A stretch of 14,499 nt of DNA, from NCBI GenBank assembly GCA_000431015.1, contig HF985989.1:1-14499 (forward strand), read 5' to 3'. The notes under the pieces were generated by a model. That model was not told where the DNA came from. It made no database searches and saw nothing but the letters and a program-made list of their open reading frames with translations. The stretch comes from Alistipes sp. CAG:514 (lineage in GTDB: Bacteria; Bacteroidota; Bacteroidia; Bacteroidales; UBA932). Below, in pieces: positions 1 to 7,110 of this stretch (positions are counted from its first letter, which is position 1; each line of letters starts with the position of its first letter). Position numbers and translations under genes: made by a program.

Positions 1-1657
1 GCATTCCTCCGGACTCGACAACCAGACCCTCCTCGTTGACATAGACCTGACTGCCGTTCTCCACCCAGGCTGTCGGGGAGTACCAGTGCTGTCCGGCCTC
101 GAAATAGACCACGGAATTGTTCCTGTCGGTCATCTGCCTGTCATAGGTGTAGTCAAACGAGAAGTTCCAGTTCTCGGTGAAATTGATGGTCATACCGAGA
201 TTCATGTTGAAGTACTTGTTCCTCAGGCTGTCGGTGTTGCCCGCCATCATCTCGTACGCCGGTTCCTGCAGATAGTGGTCCCTCTCCATAACTCCGATCG
301 GGAAGAGAGGACTCCAGCGGTAGAGATAAAGCCAAGGGTCAGCCGAGGTCGTACCCACTCCCGGATACCGCTTGTAACGGTCCGAATAGATGGCGCTGGC
401 GCGAAGAGTGAGATACTTGTTGACCTCGCTGGTGAATCCGAAGGAAGCGTTGTACCTCTTGAAATCATCCACCTTGGCCGGCTTTGTCATGCCGCTCTGG
501 TCAAGATAGCCAAGACCGATGTTGAAAGACGTATTGTCCTTCGAGCCGGTCACGGAGAGGTTGTGGGTCATGGAAGGAGCCCACTCGCGTACCATCGCCC
601 TGACGCCGTCATAGAGACGGTAGCCGTACTTGTTGGCTCCATCGTAGTACCAGTCGCGACCGTAAAGGATAGGATCGTTCCAGGCAACCGTGTCGCCATA
701 TTTCTCCTGCCACTGGCGGGCCTTCTCAAGGCTGTTCTCGTCGATTCTCCAGAAACCTCCGGCCGGCATCGGAGACTCCCTGTTCACCTGCGCGTCGTAG
801 GTATATTCAAGAGCCTCGATCCCTCCGATGTTGATTTCCTTGGCAGGGTTCTGCCATGAGAAGTTGTTTGAATATGACACCTGAAGCTTCGGGCCGCGGG
901 TGCCGTTCTTGGTTGTGATGAGCACAACGCCAAACGCGGCTTTCGAGCCATAGATGGAGGCTGACGCGGCATCCTTCAGAACCGTGATCGATTGAATGTC
1001 ATTAGGATTGACAAGCTGGATGCTCGGGATCTCCACGTTGTCCAAAAGTATCAGCGGAGAGCTTCCTCCATTGATGGAGCCGATCTGGCCACGGATCTTG
1101 ATGAGAGGATCCGAACCGACCTCTCCGGTAGGAACCACGATGTTCATTCCCGGGACAGCACCCTGAAGTCCACGGCCGACATCGGCGATAGGACGGCTTT
1201 CCAAAGTCTTTCCGACATCGACCGAGGCGACTGCACCGGTGATGTCGGCTCTTTTCTGAGCTCCGTAGCCGACCACCACAACCTCGGAGAGGACCTCGTT
1301 GTCTTCCTTCATCATGATTGTCATCCCGTTCCTGGCCGTGACAATGACATCCTGATAGCCAAGACAGGAAACCTTGAGAGACGCGCCATTCGGCACGTTG
1401 ATTGAGAATCTACCATCAACATCAGCGACGGTCCCGTTGTTTGTTCCTTGCTGGAACAAGCTGGCGCCGATGACCGGCTGCCCGTTCTGATCAACTATAC
1501 GGCCTTTGATGTCGATGTTTTGTTGAGCGGTCACTTCTGCCTGAACGGCGGAAGGTGTTTCAGCGGTTGCCTTATGACATGGCACCGTCAAGAAGCAGGC
1601 CACGACAATGGCGGCGGCTCCGCTTGACAAGTTAAAATTTCTTGCAAATCTGTCCAT
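1..1657 (-). CDS. SusC/RagA-family TonB-linked outer membrane transporter (N-terminal part; C-terminus beyond left edge)
   Basis: Outer-membrane, TonB-dependent importer of oligosaccharides or other large nutrients, normally paired with a SusD lipoprotein. The minus-strand frame is open from the ATG at 1657 to the window edge (552 codons). Residues 1-32 form a signal peptide (hydrophobic GAAAIVVACFLTV core). Residues about 48-118 are the carboxypeptidase-D-like regulatory domain (IKGRIVDQNGQPVIGASL...). The SusC signature EVVVVGYGAQKRADITGAV lies at about 125-143, then the plug domain with LKDAASASIYGSKAAFGVVLITTKNG split across 228-252, then barrel strands rich in aromatic residues. A TGA lies in frame a short way upstream of this ATG, and no better start is seen. 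There is no N-terminal STN domain, so transcription signalling through an anti-sigma factor is not suggested. It has its own promoter and is insulated from recO by a terminator. The substrate is unknown; any susD would lie past the left edge. Confidence 0.95.
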   Translation of the reverse strand, partial: MDRFARNFNLSSGAAAIVVACFLTVPCHKATAETPSAVQAEVTAQQNIDIKGRIVDQNGQPVIGASLFQQGTNNGTVADVDGRFSINVPNGASLKVSCLGYQDVIVTARNGMTIMMKEDNEVLSEVVVVGYGAQKRADITGAVASVDVGKTLESRPIADVGRGLQGAVPGMNIVVPTGEVGSDPLIKIRGQIGSINGGSSPLILLDNVEIPSIQLVNPNDIQSITVLKDAASASIYGSKAAFGVVLITTKNGTRGPKLQVSYSNNFSWQNPAKEINIGGIEALEYTYDAQVNRESPMPAGGFWRIDENSLEKARQWQEKYGDTVAWNDPILYGRDWYYDGANKYGYRLYDGVRAMVREWAPSMTHNLSVTGSKDNTSFNIGLGYLDQSGMTKPAKVDDFKRYNASFGFTSEVNKYLTLRASAIYSDRYKRYPGVGTTSADPWLYLYRWSPLFPIGVMERDHYLQEPAYEMMAGNTDSLRNKYFNMNLGMTINFTENWNFSFDYTYDRQMTDRNNSVVYFEAGQHWYSPTAWVENGSQVYVNEEGLVVESGGM

Positions 1658-1699
1658 AAACAGGTCGACTTGGTTACTGTTATTGTTATTAATAGTTTG

Positions 1700-1729
1700 C
1701 AATATAAGCAAAAACCCTCATCTGACAAA
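1700..1729 (-). promoter_or_regulatory. Candidate Bacteroidota promoter for the susC-like gene
   Basis: On the minus strand a TTTG (-33-like, 1729-1726) is followed after 19 nt by TATATTG (1706-1700), one base short of the TAnnTTTG -7 consensus. Transcription would start near 1693, about 35 nt before the ATG. The -33 box lies inside the T-tract of the upstream terminator. No experimental support. Confidence 0.4.
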
Positions 1730-1773
1730 AAAATTAAGAGAGAATGACTAAAAAACCTTAGCCATCCTCTCTT
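1727..1773 (-). terminator. Intrinsic terminator downstream of rdgB-recO
   Basis: Read on the minus strand, a 16-nt arm AAGAGAGGATGGCTAA (1773-1758), a 6-nt loop GGTTTT and the arm TTAGTCATTCTCTCTT (1751-1736) form a 16-bp stem with two G-U pairs. AA and then seven Ts (1733-1727) follow. In a plus-strand transcript the two wobble positions become A-C mismatches and the T-tract is missing, so it acts on minus-strand transcription, ending the recO message about 90 nt past its stop. Confidence 0.8.
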
Positions 1774-1860
1774 TAGTATAAGGTAAATCCCGTATTTCCG
1801 CACCCTATACACCCTTGGACCTGAAAACCGGGATTTTACGCACCCGAGTGCCGGCGGGAC

Positions 1861-2511
1861 CTAACCGTAAATGTCCCTCAGCACAGCCAGCGAGCGCACA
1901 TTGACGGAAGACTCTGTGTGATGCTCGATGTACTTGAGGATGCACTCGGCGATCTCGTTGCGGTCGGAGCCTCTTAGAGGAAGCAGCATCGCCTCGCCGA
2001 AGGAACCGGTCAGCAGAGACTTGATGTGATCTAGATGTTTCCCTGCAAACGGGGCGAGGCCGAGCGAGTCGGGATTGAAGCCGAGGACGGAGCAGAGTTC
2101 CAGCAGGAACCACAGATGGAAATTGGCGAAGTCGCTCTGCAGGGCATCAAGCGTCAGTATGGATCTCTTCAGCCAATCCATCAGCCCCTCCTCGTTCGTC
2201 TGGTCCTTTATCACCCGGAACAGCACCTCACTCATAAAAAGTGTCATCGTGTTCTTATGAATATTCCCGCGCACGCCCACGAGAGGGTTGACGCTGACGA
2301 AGTTGCGGGCGAACCAGAGGTCCGACTTCGGGTTCCGGGTGACCTCCGCCTCAAGAATATTCAAGGGCAGGAAAAGGGCCATCGCCGTCTTGGGACTCAC
2401 CTTGACAAGGAAGCCCCTCCTTCCATATTCCCGACTGATCGTGTGCAGGACGATGGAATTCTCGCCGACCTTGGTGTGGCCGATGACTATGAGTTCAGCC
2501 TTTTCGCGCAT
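1861..2511 (-). CDS. recO: DNA repair protein RecO
   Basis: RecO binds single-stranded DNA and, with RecR, loads RecA at gaps and anneals strands in RecF-pathway recombinational repair. The 216-residue product fits the family, at the short end. The N-terminal half has the OB-fold pattern (VIGHTKVGENSIVLHTISRE, then GRRGFLVKV and FLPLNILEAEV), followed by a mainly helical C-terminal half with the Bacteroidota-like LLELCSVLGFNP segment. The zinc-binding cysteine cluster of some RecO proteins is absent, as in other Bacteroidota. It lies 30 nt downstream of rdgB on the same strand, so the two are probably co-transcribed, and a strong terminator follows. The ATG at 2511 gives the standard N-terminus. 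Confidence 0.88.
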   Translation of the reverse strand: MREKAELIVIGHTKVGENSIVLHTISREYGRRGFLVKVSPKTAMALFLPLNILEAEVTRNPKSDLWFARNFVSVNPLVGVRGNIHKNTMTLFMSEVLFRVIKDQTNEEGLMDWLKRSILTLDALQSDFANFHLWFLLELCSVLGFNPDSLGLAPFAGKHLDHIKSLLTGSFGEAMLLPLRGSDRNEIAECILKYIEHHTESSVNVRSLAVLRDIYG

Positions 2512-2541
2512 CTGGCAACAACTTGCATCTTTTCCGGCAGC

Positions 2542-3153
2542 TTATTTTTGCCGCCCGTTAAGCCACTGTGCCATCGCCCGGAGCGCCTTGCCTCGGTGCG
2601 AGATTTCGTTCTTCTGCTCCTCCGTGATGTCGGCGGCGGTGAGTCCAGGATATTCATCAGGTATGAATATAGGGTCGTAGCCGAAGCCTCCCCTGCCGGA
2701 CTTTTCCCGGGCGATCGTGCCTTCCATCGTGCCTTCGAACTGATGCGCCTCCCCGTCCAGAATGAGGGTAACGACGCTGCGGAAACGTGCCCTGCGGCTG
2801 ACCTCCCGCCCGGTCGCCTCCAGTCCAGCGAGTTCGGCCAGCACCTTGTCCATGTTCAGATTGAAGTCCTTGGACGGTCCCGCATAACGTGCCGTATAGA
2901 CTCCGGGCGCTCCGCCGAGGGCATCCACTTCCAGCCCCGTGTCATCGGCGAAGCAGTCGCACCCCTTCCTGTCAAAAATGTACCGAGCCTTCTGGAGCGA
3001 GTTCTCCTGAAGCGTCTCCCCCGTCTCCGGAATGTCCTCCGTGATCCCGAAATCCGCCGGAGTAACCAGCTCAAACCCATCCCCAAGAATCTCGGAAGCC
3101 TCCCTCAGCTTCCCACGGTTGCCCGTCGCAAAAACTATTTTTGTCATATTCAT
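2542..3153 (-). CDS. rdgB: dITP/XTP pyrophosphatase (RdgB/HAM1 family)
   Basis: Hydrolyses non-canonical purine nucleoside triphosphates (dITP, XTP) to monophosphate and pyrophosphate, keeping deaminated purines out of DNA and RNA. Family motifs are intact over 203 residues: phosphate-binding ATGNRGK (9-15), the metal/catalytic FADDTGLEVDALGGAPGVY (68-86) with D70-D71, RYAG (89-92), GRGGFGYDPIF (153-163) and the base-recognition SHR (185-187). Two in-frame ATGs occur (codons 1 and 3); most family members begin as in MTKIVFATGN, so the true start may be 3147. It has a promoter-like box just upstream and recO 30 nt downstream. The DNA around the start resembles that of the SIS-isomerase gene near 14053. 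Confidence 0.95.
   Translation of the reverse strand: MNMTKIVFATGNRGKLREASEILGDGFELVTPADFGITEDIPETGETLQENSLQKARYIFDRKGCDCFADDTGLEVDALGGAPGVYTARYAGPSKDFNLNMDKVLAELAGLEATGREVSRRARFRSVVTLILDGEAHQFEGTMEGTIAREKSGRGGFGYDPIFIPDEYPGLTAADITEEQKNEISHRGKALRAMAQWLNGRQK
2650..2670. repeat. Inverted pair of the ATATTCAT/ATGAATAT octamer inside rdgB
   Basis: ATATTCAT (2650-2657), 5-nt spacer, ATGAATAT (2663-2670): perfect 8-bp arms. They lie in the codons for the conserved DPIFIPDEYPG segment of RdgB. The block uses ATA, TAT and GAA codons unlike the surrounding G+C-rich codon choice. It is part of the over-represented octamer described in the findings. Confidence 0.7.
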
Positions 3154-3168
3154 CCAATCAATAATCGC

Positions 3169-3336
3169 TCAAAAATACAATTTAATTCTATTTCTTCCAC
3201 ACTCTTTTTTCAGCCAGAGGGAAAGGATTGGGTCAGAGATTTCGTAGTTCATTGGCACTGACTTTGTTATCAGACCTTTCTCGGTCAAGGTCTTCTTGAG
3301 TCTGGTGATATTGGCGGCGGTACCCAAACGATAGGA
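3169..3336 (-). pseudogene. C-terminal remnant of a Bacteroidota-type AAA ATPase
   Basis: A minus-strand frame ending at the TGA at 3169 encodes about 55 residues with SYRLGTAANITRLKKTL, then EKGLI, then YEISDPILSLWLKKE. This resembles the winged-helix tail of the Bacteroidota/archaeal-type predicted ATPases (LGTSANVxRIKxxLxxKxIID...DPxFxxWLK). Upstream the frame turns into proline/serine-rich sequence without homology, and no Walker A or B motif is found in any nearby frame. I therefore read it as a decayed tail of a deleted gene. Its last codons overlap the rdgB promoter box. Alternative: a chance match in an open frame. Confidence 0.5.
3170..3201 (-). promoter_or_regulatory. Candidate promoter of rdgB-recO
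   Basis: Minus-strand TATTTTTG (3177-3170) matches TAnnTTTG exactly. TGTG, three of four bases of the -33 TTTG, lies 20 nt upstream (3201-3198) across an A+T-rich spacer. Predicted leader only about 10-15 nt. Confidence 0.5.
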
Positions 3337-3554
3337 ATTATGTCCGGGGAAAGGGCGGATCGACCGGAGAAAGGGCTCGATTGCATCCACTTGTCCGGGA
3401 AAAGGGGCTTTGGGCGGAGAAAAATGGTCAAAGGGAAGAGCGGGCGACGAAGGCGAAGAGCTGACAGACCGTCCACGCGGGGCAAGATGCGGCGAGCTGT
3501 CAGGCACGGACGGCAGAATATTCCCGGAATAATCATGAAATAGCGGAAAATGTT
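3337..3554. other. Non-coding stretch between the ATPase remnant and the S41 protease promoter
   Basis: Purine-rich, G+C-rich DNA with repeated GGGAAA/GGAGAAAGGG runs. Short open frames exist on both strands (for example 3340-3543 plus), but their translations are arginine- or proline-rich and show no recognisable motif. No RNA gene, repeat array or clear hairpin was seen. One GAATATTC occurs near 3515. Confidence 0.5.
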
Positions 3555-3562
3555 TAAATTTG
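3555..3562 (+). promoter_or_regulatory. Candidate -7 box for the S41 protease gene
   Basis: TAAATTTG is a perfect TAnnTTTG match, 87 nt before the chosen ATG. No convincing -33 TTTG lies 19-21 nt upstream. The predicted leader of about 80 nt would contain two small hairpins: GCACG/CGTGC (3571-3591) and TCCGCC/GGCGGA (3600-3616). Confidence 0.45.
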
Positions 3563-3648
3563 CGAGGTTGGCACGGGTGTTGCGCTCGTGCTTTGGCTTT
3601 CCGCCACCAGGGCGGAGGCGGAGATATTCAGGGATATATTCAAAGAAT

Positions 3649-5262
3649 ATGAAGATTAAATCATTGATAGCGGCCTCGCTCACCGTACTGGTCGGCACCG
3701 CGGCCTTCGGGCAGTCACAGAGTTTCAAACTTGGGAAATGGACAGAGATTCAGAACTCCATACTCAAGGAACTGAACCGGTCCTACGTGGATTCTCTTCC
3801 TGTGGACAGGATCGAAAGGGCCGGCATCAACGCGATGCTGGGGAGCCTTGACCCTTACACGGTCTACATCCCGGAGGAGGAGAACGAGGATCTGATGATG
3901 ATGATCAACAAGTCCTACGGCGGCATCGGTGCGCTCATCTACAAGCCGGAGAAGGACGGGAACGTCATCATCAACGAGCCTTACAAAGGGTCACCGGCGG
4001 AGAAGCATGGATTGAGCTGCGGTGACGAGATTATGGAGATCGACGGGCAGAGCACCCACGGACTGACCAGCCAGGAATGTTCCGACAGGATGAAGGGCAA
4101 GCCTGGCACGACAGTCAAGTTCAAGGTGCTGAAGGTGCGCTCAAAGGATGTTGTGGACATCATCGTCACACGCGAGAGGATCCATCTTCCTGACATTGAA
4201 TATGCCGGGATGCTCAACGACACGACCGGCTACATCTACCAGAGCGGATTCACGGAGAATGTCTCCGGAGAGCTGCGGAACGCCTTCCTGAAACTCAAGA
4301 AGCAGGGTATGAAGAAACTGGTTCTCGACCTTCGCGGCAACGGCGGCGGACTGATGAGCGAGGCTGTGGGCATCGTGTCCCTCTTCGTGCCGAAAGGCTC
4401 GCTGGTAGTCTCATCGAAAGGCCAGGCAGCCGGCACCGAGACACAGTACAAGACCACTTCCGAACCGATCGACACCCGGATCCCTATCATCGTGATGGTG
4501 GATTCCGGATCGGCATCGTCCTCCGAGATCGTTACCGGAGCCCTTCAAGACCTTGACAGAGCCACGGTTATGGGCACAAGGACCTTCGGCAAGGGGCTTG
4601 TCCAGAGCATCCGCCCGCTCCCTTACAACGGGCAGCTGAAAGTCACCACGGCGAAGTACTACACCCCGTCAGGCCGCTGCGTCCAGGCGATAGACTACTC
4701 GCACCGCAACGATGACGGCAGCGTCGGGCATATTCCTGACTCACTGACACATGAGTTCAAGACCGCCCACGGCAGGACGGTGCGCGACGGCGGCGGCATC
4801 ACCCCGGATGTCACGCTCAAGGGGCATGAGTACAGCCGCCTGACCTACTCCCTTGTCTATTCCGGAATCATCGAGCAGTATGTACTTGAATATGTCCGCT
4901 CGCACGAAAGCGCGGACGAGGACTTCCACCTCAGCGACAAGGACTGGGCGGACTTCGTGGCATTCGCGAAGACCAAGGAGTTCGACTACCGCTCCGGCGC
5001 GAGAACCTACTTTGACCGGATGAAGAAGGAATTGGAGAGCGACGGGCTGTCAAAGAATATGTCAGCGGAGCTTGACGCCCTTCAGAAAGCTCTGGAGATG
5101 GACAAGGAAACGTTCCTCAGGCTCAAGAAGGACGAGATCGTTCCGTTCATCGAGGAGGAGATCACCGTCCGCTACCACTTCCAGGAGGCCGGCATCAAGA
5201 TCCGCCTCCGCTACGACGACCAGCTCCGCGAGGCGCTCGCCAGCCCCATGATCGAGATCTGA
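3649..5262 (+). CDS. Secreted S41-family carboxyl-terminal processing protease (CtpA/Prc-like)
   Basis: Periplasmic serine protease that degrades or trims envelope proteins from their C-termini. The frame is open further upstream, but the ATG at 3649 gives a typical signal peptide (MKIKSLIAASLTVLVGTAAFG), so this start is preferred; product 537 residues. An N-terminal helical region (about 25-75, SLDPYTVYI) is followed by a PDZ domain (about 90-165, GGIGALIYKP...GSPAEKHGLSCGDEIMEIDG). The S41 protease fold (about 185-395) contains LVLDLRGNGGG (225-234), SGSASSSE (286-293) and TFGKGLVQ (312-319). Catalytic residues by family spacing are S290, K315 (25 residues later) and Q319. Residues about 400-537 are a helical, charged C-terminal extension. 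Convergent with the exonuclease gene; apparently monocistronic. Confidence 0.93.
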   Translation: MKIKSLIAASLTVLVGTAAFGQSQSFKLGKWTEIQNSILKELNRSYVDSLPVDRIERAGINAMLGSLDPYTVYIPEEENEDLMMMINKSYGGIGALIYKPEKDGNVIINEPYKGSPAEKHGLSCGDEIMEIDGQSTHGLTSQECSDRMKGKPGTTVKFKVLKVRSKDVVDIIVTRERIHLPDIEYAGMLNDTTGYIYQSGFTENVSGELRNAFLKLKKQGMKKLVLDLRGNGGGLMSEAVGIVSLFVPKGSLVVSSKGQAAGTETQYKTTSEPIDTRIPIIVMVDSGSASSSEIVTGALQDLDRATVMGTRTFGKGLVQSIRPLPYNGQLKVTTAKYYTPSGRCVQAIDYSHRNDDGSVGHIPDSLTHEFKTAHGRTVRDGGGITPDVTLKGHEYSRLTYSLVYSGIIEQYVLEYVRSHESADEDFHLSDKDWADFVAFAKTKEFDYRSGARTYFDRMKKELESDGLSKNMSAELDALQKALEMDKETFLRLKKDEIVPFIEEEITVRYHFQEAGIKIRLRYDDQLREALASPMIEI

Positions 5263-5436
5263 GGCCGCCATCTTCTCCAGCCCACCTCTAAACCCGAATG
5301 ACCGCCACCCAATCCCGACAATGTCTGCAAGGCTTGCCGGGCGGCAGAGCGACAGTATGGTAGGGCAGCAATATGGCAGATTGGCAGAGCGGTTAAGCTG
5401 GCAAGGCAGGCATAGCGGCAGGCCTGGCACCGCCGC

Positions 5437-5931
5437 TTAGAGGATCTTCAGCGCTATGGCAGCGCAGGCCTCAGCGTCGGCCAGGGCATGGTGATGGTGC
5501 GTCAGATCGTAGCCGCAGGCGGCGGAGACGGTCTGGAGCTGGTGGTTGGGAAGGGTGTGACCGAAGTGCCTACGGGAGGCGGCAAGGGTGTCAAAGAACT
5601 GATAGTCAGGGTAGTCCATCTGATAGACACGAAACACGCTCTTTAGGCAGCCCTCGTCGAAGCGGCTGTTGTGCGCCACAAGGGGCAGACCTTCGATCAA
5701 AGGCTCGATCTTTTCCCAGATGCGAGGGAAGACAGGCGCGTCATCCGTGTCCTCCGGGCCTAGACCGTGAACTTCCTGGCAAAACCATTTGTAGTACTCC
5801 GGCTCGGGATGGATCAGACTATAGAAACTGTCCGTCACCTCTCCGCCCCTCACAATCACGACCCCGACCGAGCAGACGCTGCTCGGGCACTCGTTGGCCG
5901 TCTCGAAATCAATCGCCGCAAAGTCTCTCAC
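5437..5931 (-). CDS. DEDDh 3'-5' exonuclease (DnaQ-like, stand-alone domain)
   Basis: Predicted two-metal 3'-5' exonuclease of the DNA polymerase III epsilon/RNase T superfamily; the nucleic-acid target is unknown. All three motifs are present in 164 residues: ExoI DFE (D8, E10), ExoII VAHNSRFD (D92) and ExoIII HxAxxD (H147, A149, D152) within a four-histidine run. There is no BRCT, GIY-YIG or helicase fusion, so it is a bare catalytic domain. The start codon is GTG at 5931. It is supported by GGAGG 5 nt upstream, which overlaps the WYL stop codon, and by the usual family opening (DFAAIDFETAN). The gene follows the WYL regulator by 2 nt, so they form a translationally linked pair. Confidence 0.88.
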   Translation of the reverse strand: MRDFAAIDFETANECPSSVCSVGVVIVRGGEVTDSFYSLIHPEPEYYKWFCQEVHGLGPEDTDDAPVFPRIWEKIEPLIEGLPLVAHNSRFDEGCLKSVFRVYQMDYPDYQFFDTLAASRRHFGHTLPNHQLQTVSAACGYDLTHHHHALADAEACAAIALKIL

Positions 5932-5941
5932 GGCTACCTCC
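5927..5941 (-). promoter_or_regulatory. Shine-Dalgarno that fixes the GTG start of the exonuclease
   Basis: On the minus strand GGAGG, then TAGCC, then GTG. The purine block runs into the TAG stop of the WYL gene and sits 5 nt before the GTG. A good Shine-Dalgarno is uncommon in Bacteroidota, so this supports GTG rather than a downstream start. Confidence 0.55.
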
Positions 5942-6863
5942 GTTCATTGTCCGCTGTCCCTCCATTGTCCGTGCAGGGAACCTTATAAAGGGAAGCCATA
6001 CGGGCGATGTCGCCCTTTATGCTTTCACGCAGATCAAGTGGCGACAGCACCTCCACATCCGGTCCGTGAGAGAGGATCTCCTGCACGAAATCGAAGGTCG
6101 GGGCGATGCGGTAGCGGAAGACCGAACTCCCGTCCTTCCGCGGTTCCTCCTTCTGGGACTTGTGAAGCGGCAGTGTCCGGAAGTACTTGACCTGGTCCGC
6201 GGCGACGCGGATCTCAACGTCTACAGGTTCCTCCCCGACGATGATACCGAAATAGTTACGGAAGTAGCCTTCCGCGTCAAAGCCCTTCGGCAGTTCGTAG
6301 CGGATGTCCAGTTCCTCCATGTCCACAAAGCGGTCCAGCGAGTACACCCGCAGGCCCAAGTCGCTGTCTCCCAGCATATACCATCTTTGCTTGAAAAACT
6401 TGACGCAGTAGGGACGCACGTTGAAGCCGTGCGGCTCGGGATGACGGAAGCTCTGGTAATAGAGCATGATGGTCTTGGAGTCCCTCATCGCGCTGATGAC
6501 ATTCGTGAGGAACTTCTCGCTGGAAGGCACCCTGTCCACGAGAATCCGATCCCTCATGTCCGAATTTTCCTGCAGCAAGTTGTTCATACACAGCGTGTGG
6601 AGCATCCAGTCGGCGGTCTCGTCGTTACCCACGTCCGAGTGTCCGATGTAGAAACCGAGGCTTCTGTCATTGAGAATCTCTATCCCGAAAGTGTCGAAGA
6701 TGGCGTCCTTGTGGTTGAAAAACGTTCTTTCCGACAGCGGGGCACCGGTCTCGTTAAGCGGGCTGCGACTCCATGCGTCACTGATCTCGCGGAAGGAGAT
6801 GTACCCCTTGCGGTTGATCAGCTCAATCAGCCAGATGTACCTCCTGAAATAATTCTTAGCCAT
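5934..6863 (-). CDS. WYL-domain transcriptional regulator
   Basis: Ligand-responsive DNA-binding regulator. The 309 residues show the usual three parts. The N-terminal winged helix (about 1-72) has ISFREISDAWSRS and LSERTFFNHKDAIFDTFGIEI as the likely recognition region. The WYL domain (about 125-190) has KTIMLYYQSF, VRPYCVKFFKQRWYMLG and YSLDRF. The WCX C-terminal extension (about 210-292) has VDVEIRVAADQVKYFRTLPLH and EVLSPLDLRESI. Known WYL proteins bind nucleic acids or nucleotides and often repress or activate stress and phage-defence loci. It shares an operon with a DEDDh exonuclease and is divergent from a membrane protein gene. A perfect TATCTTTG box and a 15-nt palindrome lie in front of it, so autoregulation is plausible. 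The ligand is unknown. Confidence 0.9.
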   Translation of the reverse strand: MAKNYFRRYIWLIELINRKGYISFREISDAWSRSPLNETGAPLSERTFFNHKDAIFDTFGIEILNDRSLGFYIGHSDVGNDETADWMLHTLCMNNLLQENSDMRDRILVDRVPSSEKFLTNVISAMRDSKTIMLYYQSFRHPEPHGFNVRPYCVKFFKQRWYMLGDSDLGLRVYSLDRFVDMEELDIRYELPKGFDAEGYFRNYFGIIVGEEPVDVEIRVAADQVKYFRTLPLHKSQKEEPRKDGSSVFRYRIAPTFDFVQEILSHGPDVEVLSPLDLRESIKGDIARMASLYKVPCTDNGGTADNERR

Positions 6864-6911
6864 TGTCTATAAGTGTTTTATGAATATTCAAAAAATGAGC
6901 CTTCCTCGCTC

Positions 6912-6926
6912 CGGGAAACTTTCCCG
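6912..6926. promoter_or_regulatory. 15-nt palindrome, possible operator in the WYL leader
   Basis: CGGGAAA C TTTCCCG: perfect 7-bp arms around one base, about 20 nt downstream of the predicted -7 box of the WYL gene. A good position for a repressor site, but it could also be an RNA hairpin in the leader. Binding by the WYL protein is inference. Confidence 0.35.
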
Positions 6927-6946
6927 CGGCAGCCTGCTTCGTGACA

Positions 6947-6954
6947 CAAAGATA
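6947..6954 (-). promoter_or_regulatory. Candidate -7 box of the WYL-exonuclease operon
   Basis: Minus-strand TATCTTTG (6954-6947) is an exact TAnnTTTG match, about 85 nt before the WYL ATG. The region 19-21 nt upstream is T-rich without a clear TTTG. The leader also contains the palindrome TGAATATTCA (6882-6891). Confidence 0.5.
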
Positions 6955-7006
6955 ACGCTTTTTACTGAAAAAATGTGGCAGTAGACAAGGCTTCGACATT
7001 CAGGAA

Positions 7007-7037
7007 TATGAATATTCGGAACGATTGAGTATCTTTG
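7007..7037 (+). promoter_or_regulatory. Candidate promoter of the pentapeptide membrane protein gene
   Basis: TATCTTTG (7030-7037) matches TAnnTTTG exactly; TATG (7007-7010) stands 19 nt upstream in the -33 place. The palindrome GAATATTC (7010-7017) overlaps the -33 region, where a bound protein could block polymerase. Predicted start near 7043, leader about 65 nt. Confidence 0.55.
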
Positions 7038-7110
7038 CTTCCGAGAGGGTGCCGAAGGATTTGGCAGTGAAGCAGATCACCTTATCAACAAATCACACTT
7101 GTAACAGATT

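Noticed and set aside
86..859. 257-codon plus-strand open frame
   Set aside because: Antisense to the SusC barrel region; low-information translation rich in valine and histidine.
1588..1812. 74-codon minus-strand frame across the susC leader
   Set aside because: It runs through the terminator and promoter and is out of frame with the SusC signal peptide; no homology.
2035..3261. 408-codon plus-strand open frame
   Set aside because: It lies antisense to recO and rdgB, both of which have clear family motifs; its translation has no recognisable domain. G+C-rich antisense frame.
3550..3648. Upstream extension of the S41 protease frame
   Set aside because: The 33 extra residues are arginine/proline-rich and would bury the signal peptide; they also begin on the predicted promoter box.
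5343..5421. Six GGCAG words in about 80 bp between the S41 and exonuclease genes
   Set aside because: Spacing is irregular and flanks differ; consistent with local G/C-skewed low complexity rather than a repeat array. No CRISPR-like spacing.
6066..6872. 268-codon plus-strand open frame
   Set aside because: Antisense to the WYL gene, whose wHTH, WYL and WCX parts are all recognisable.
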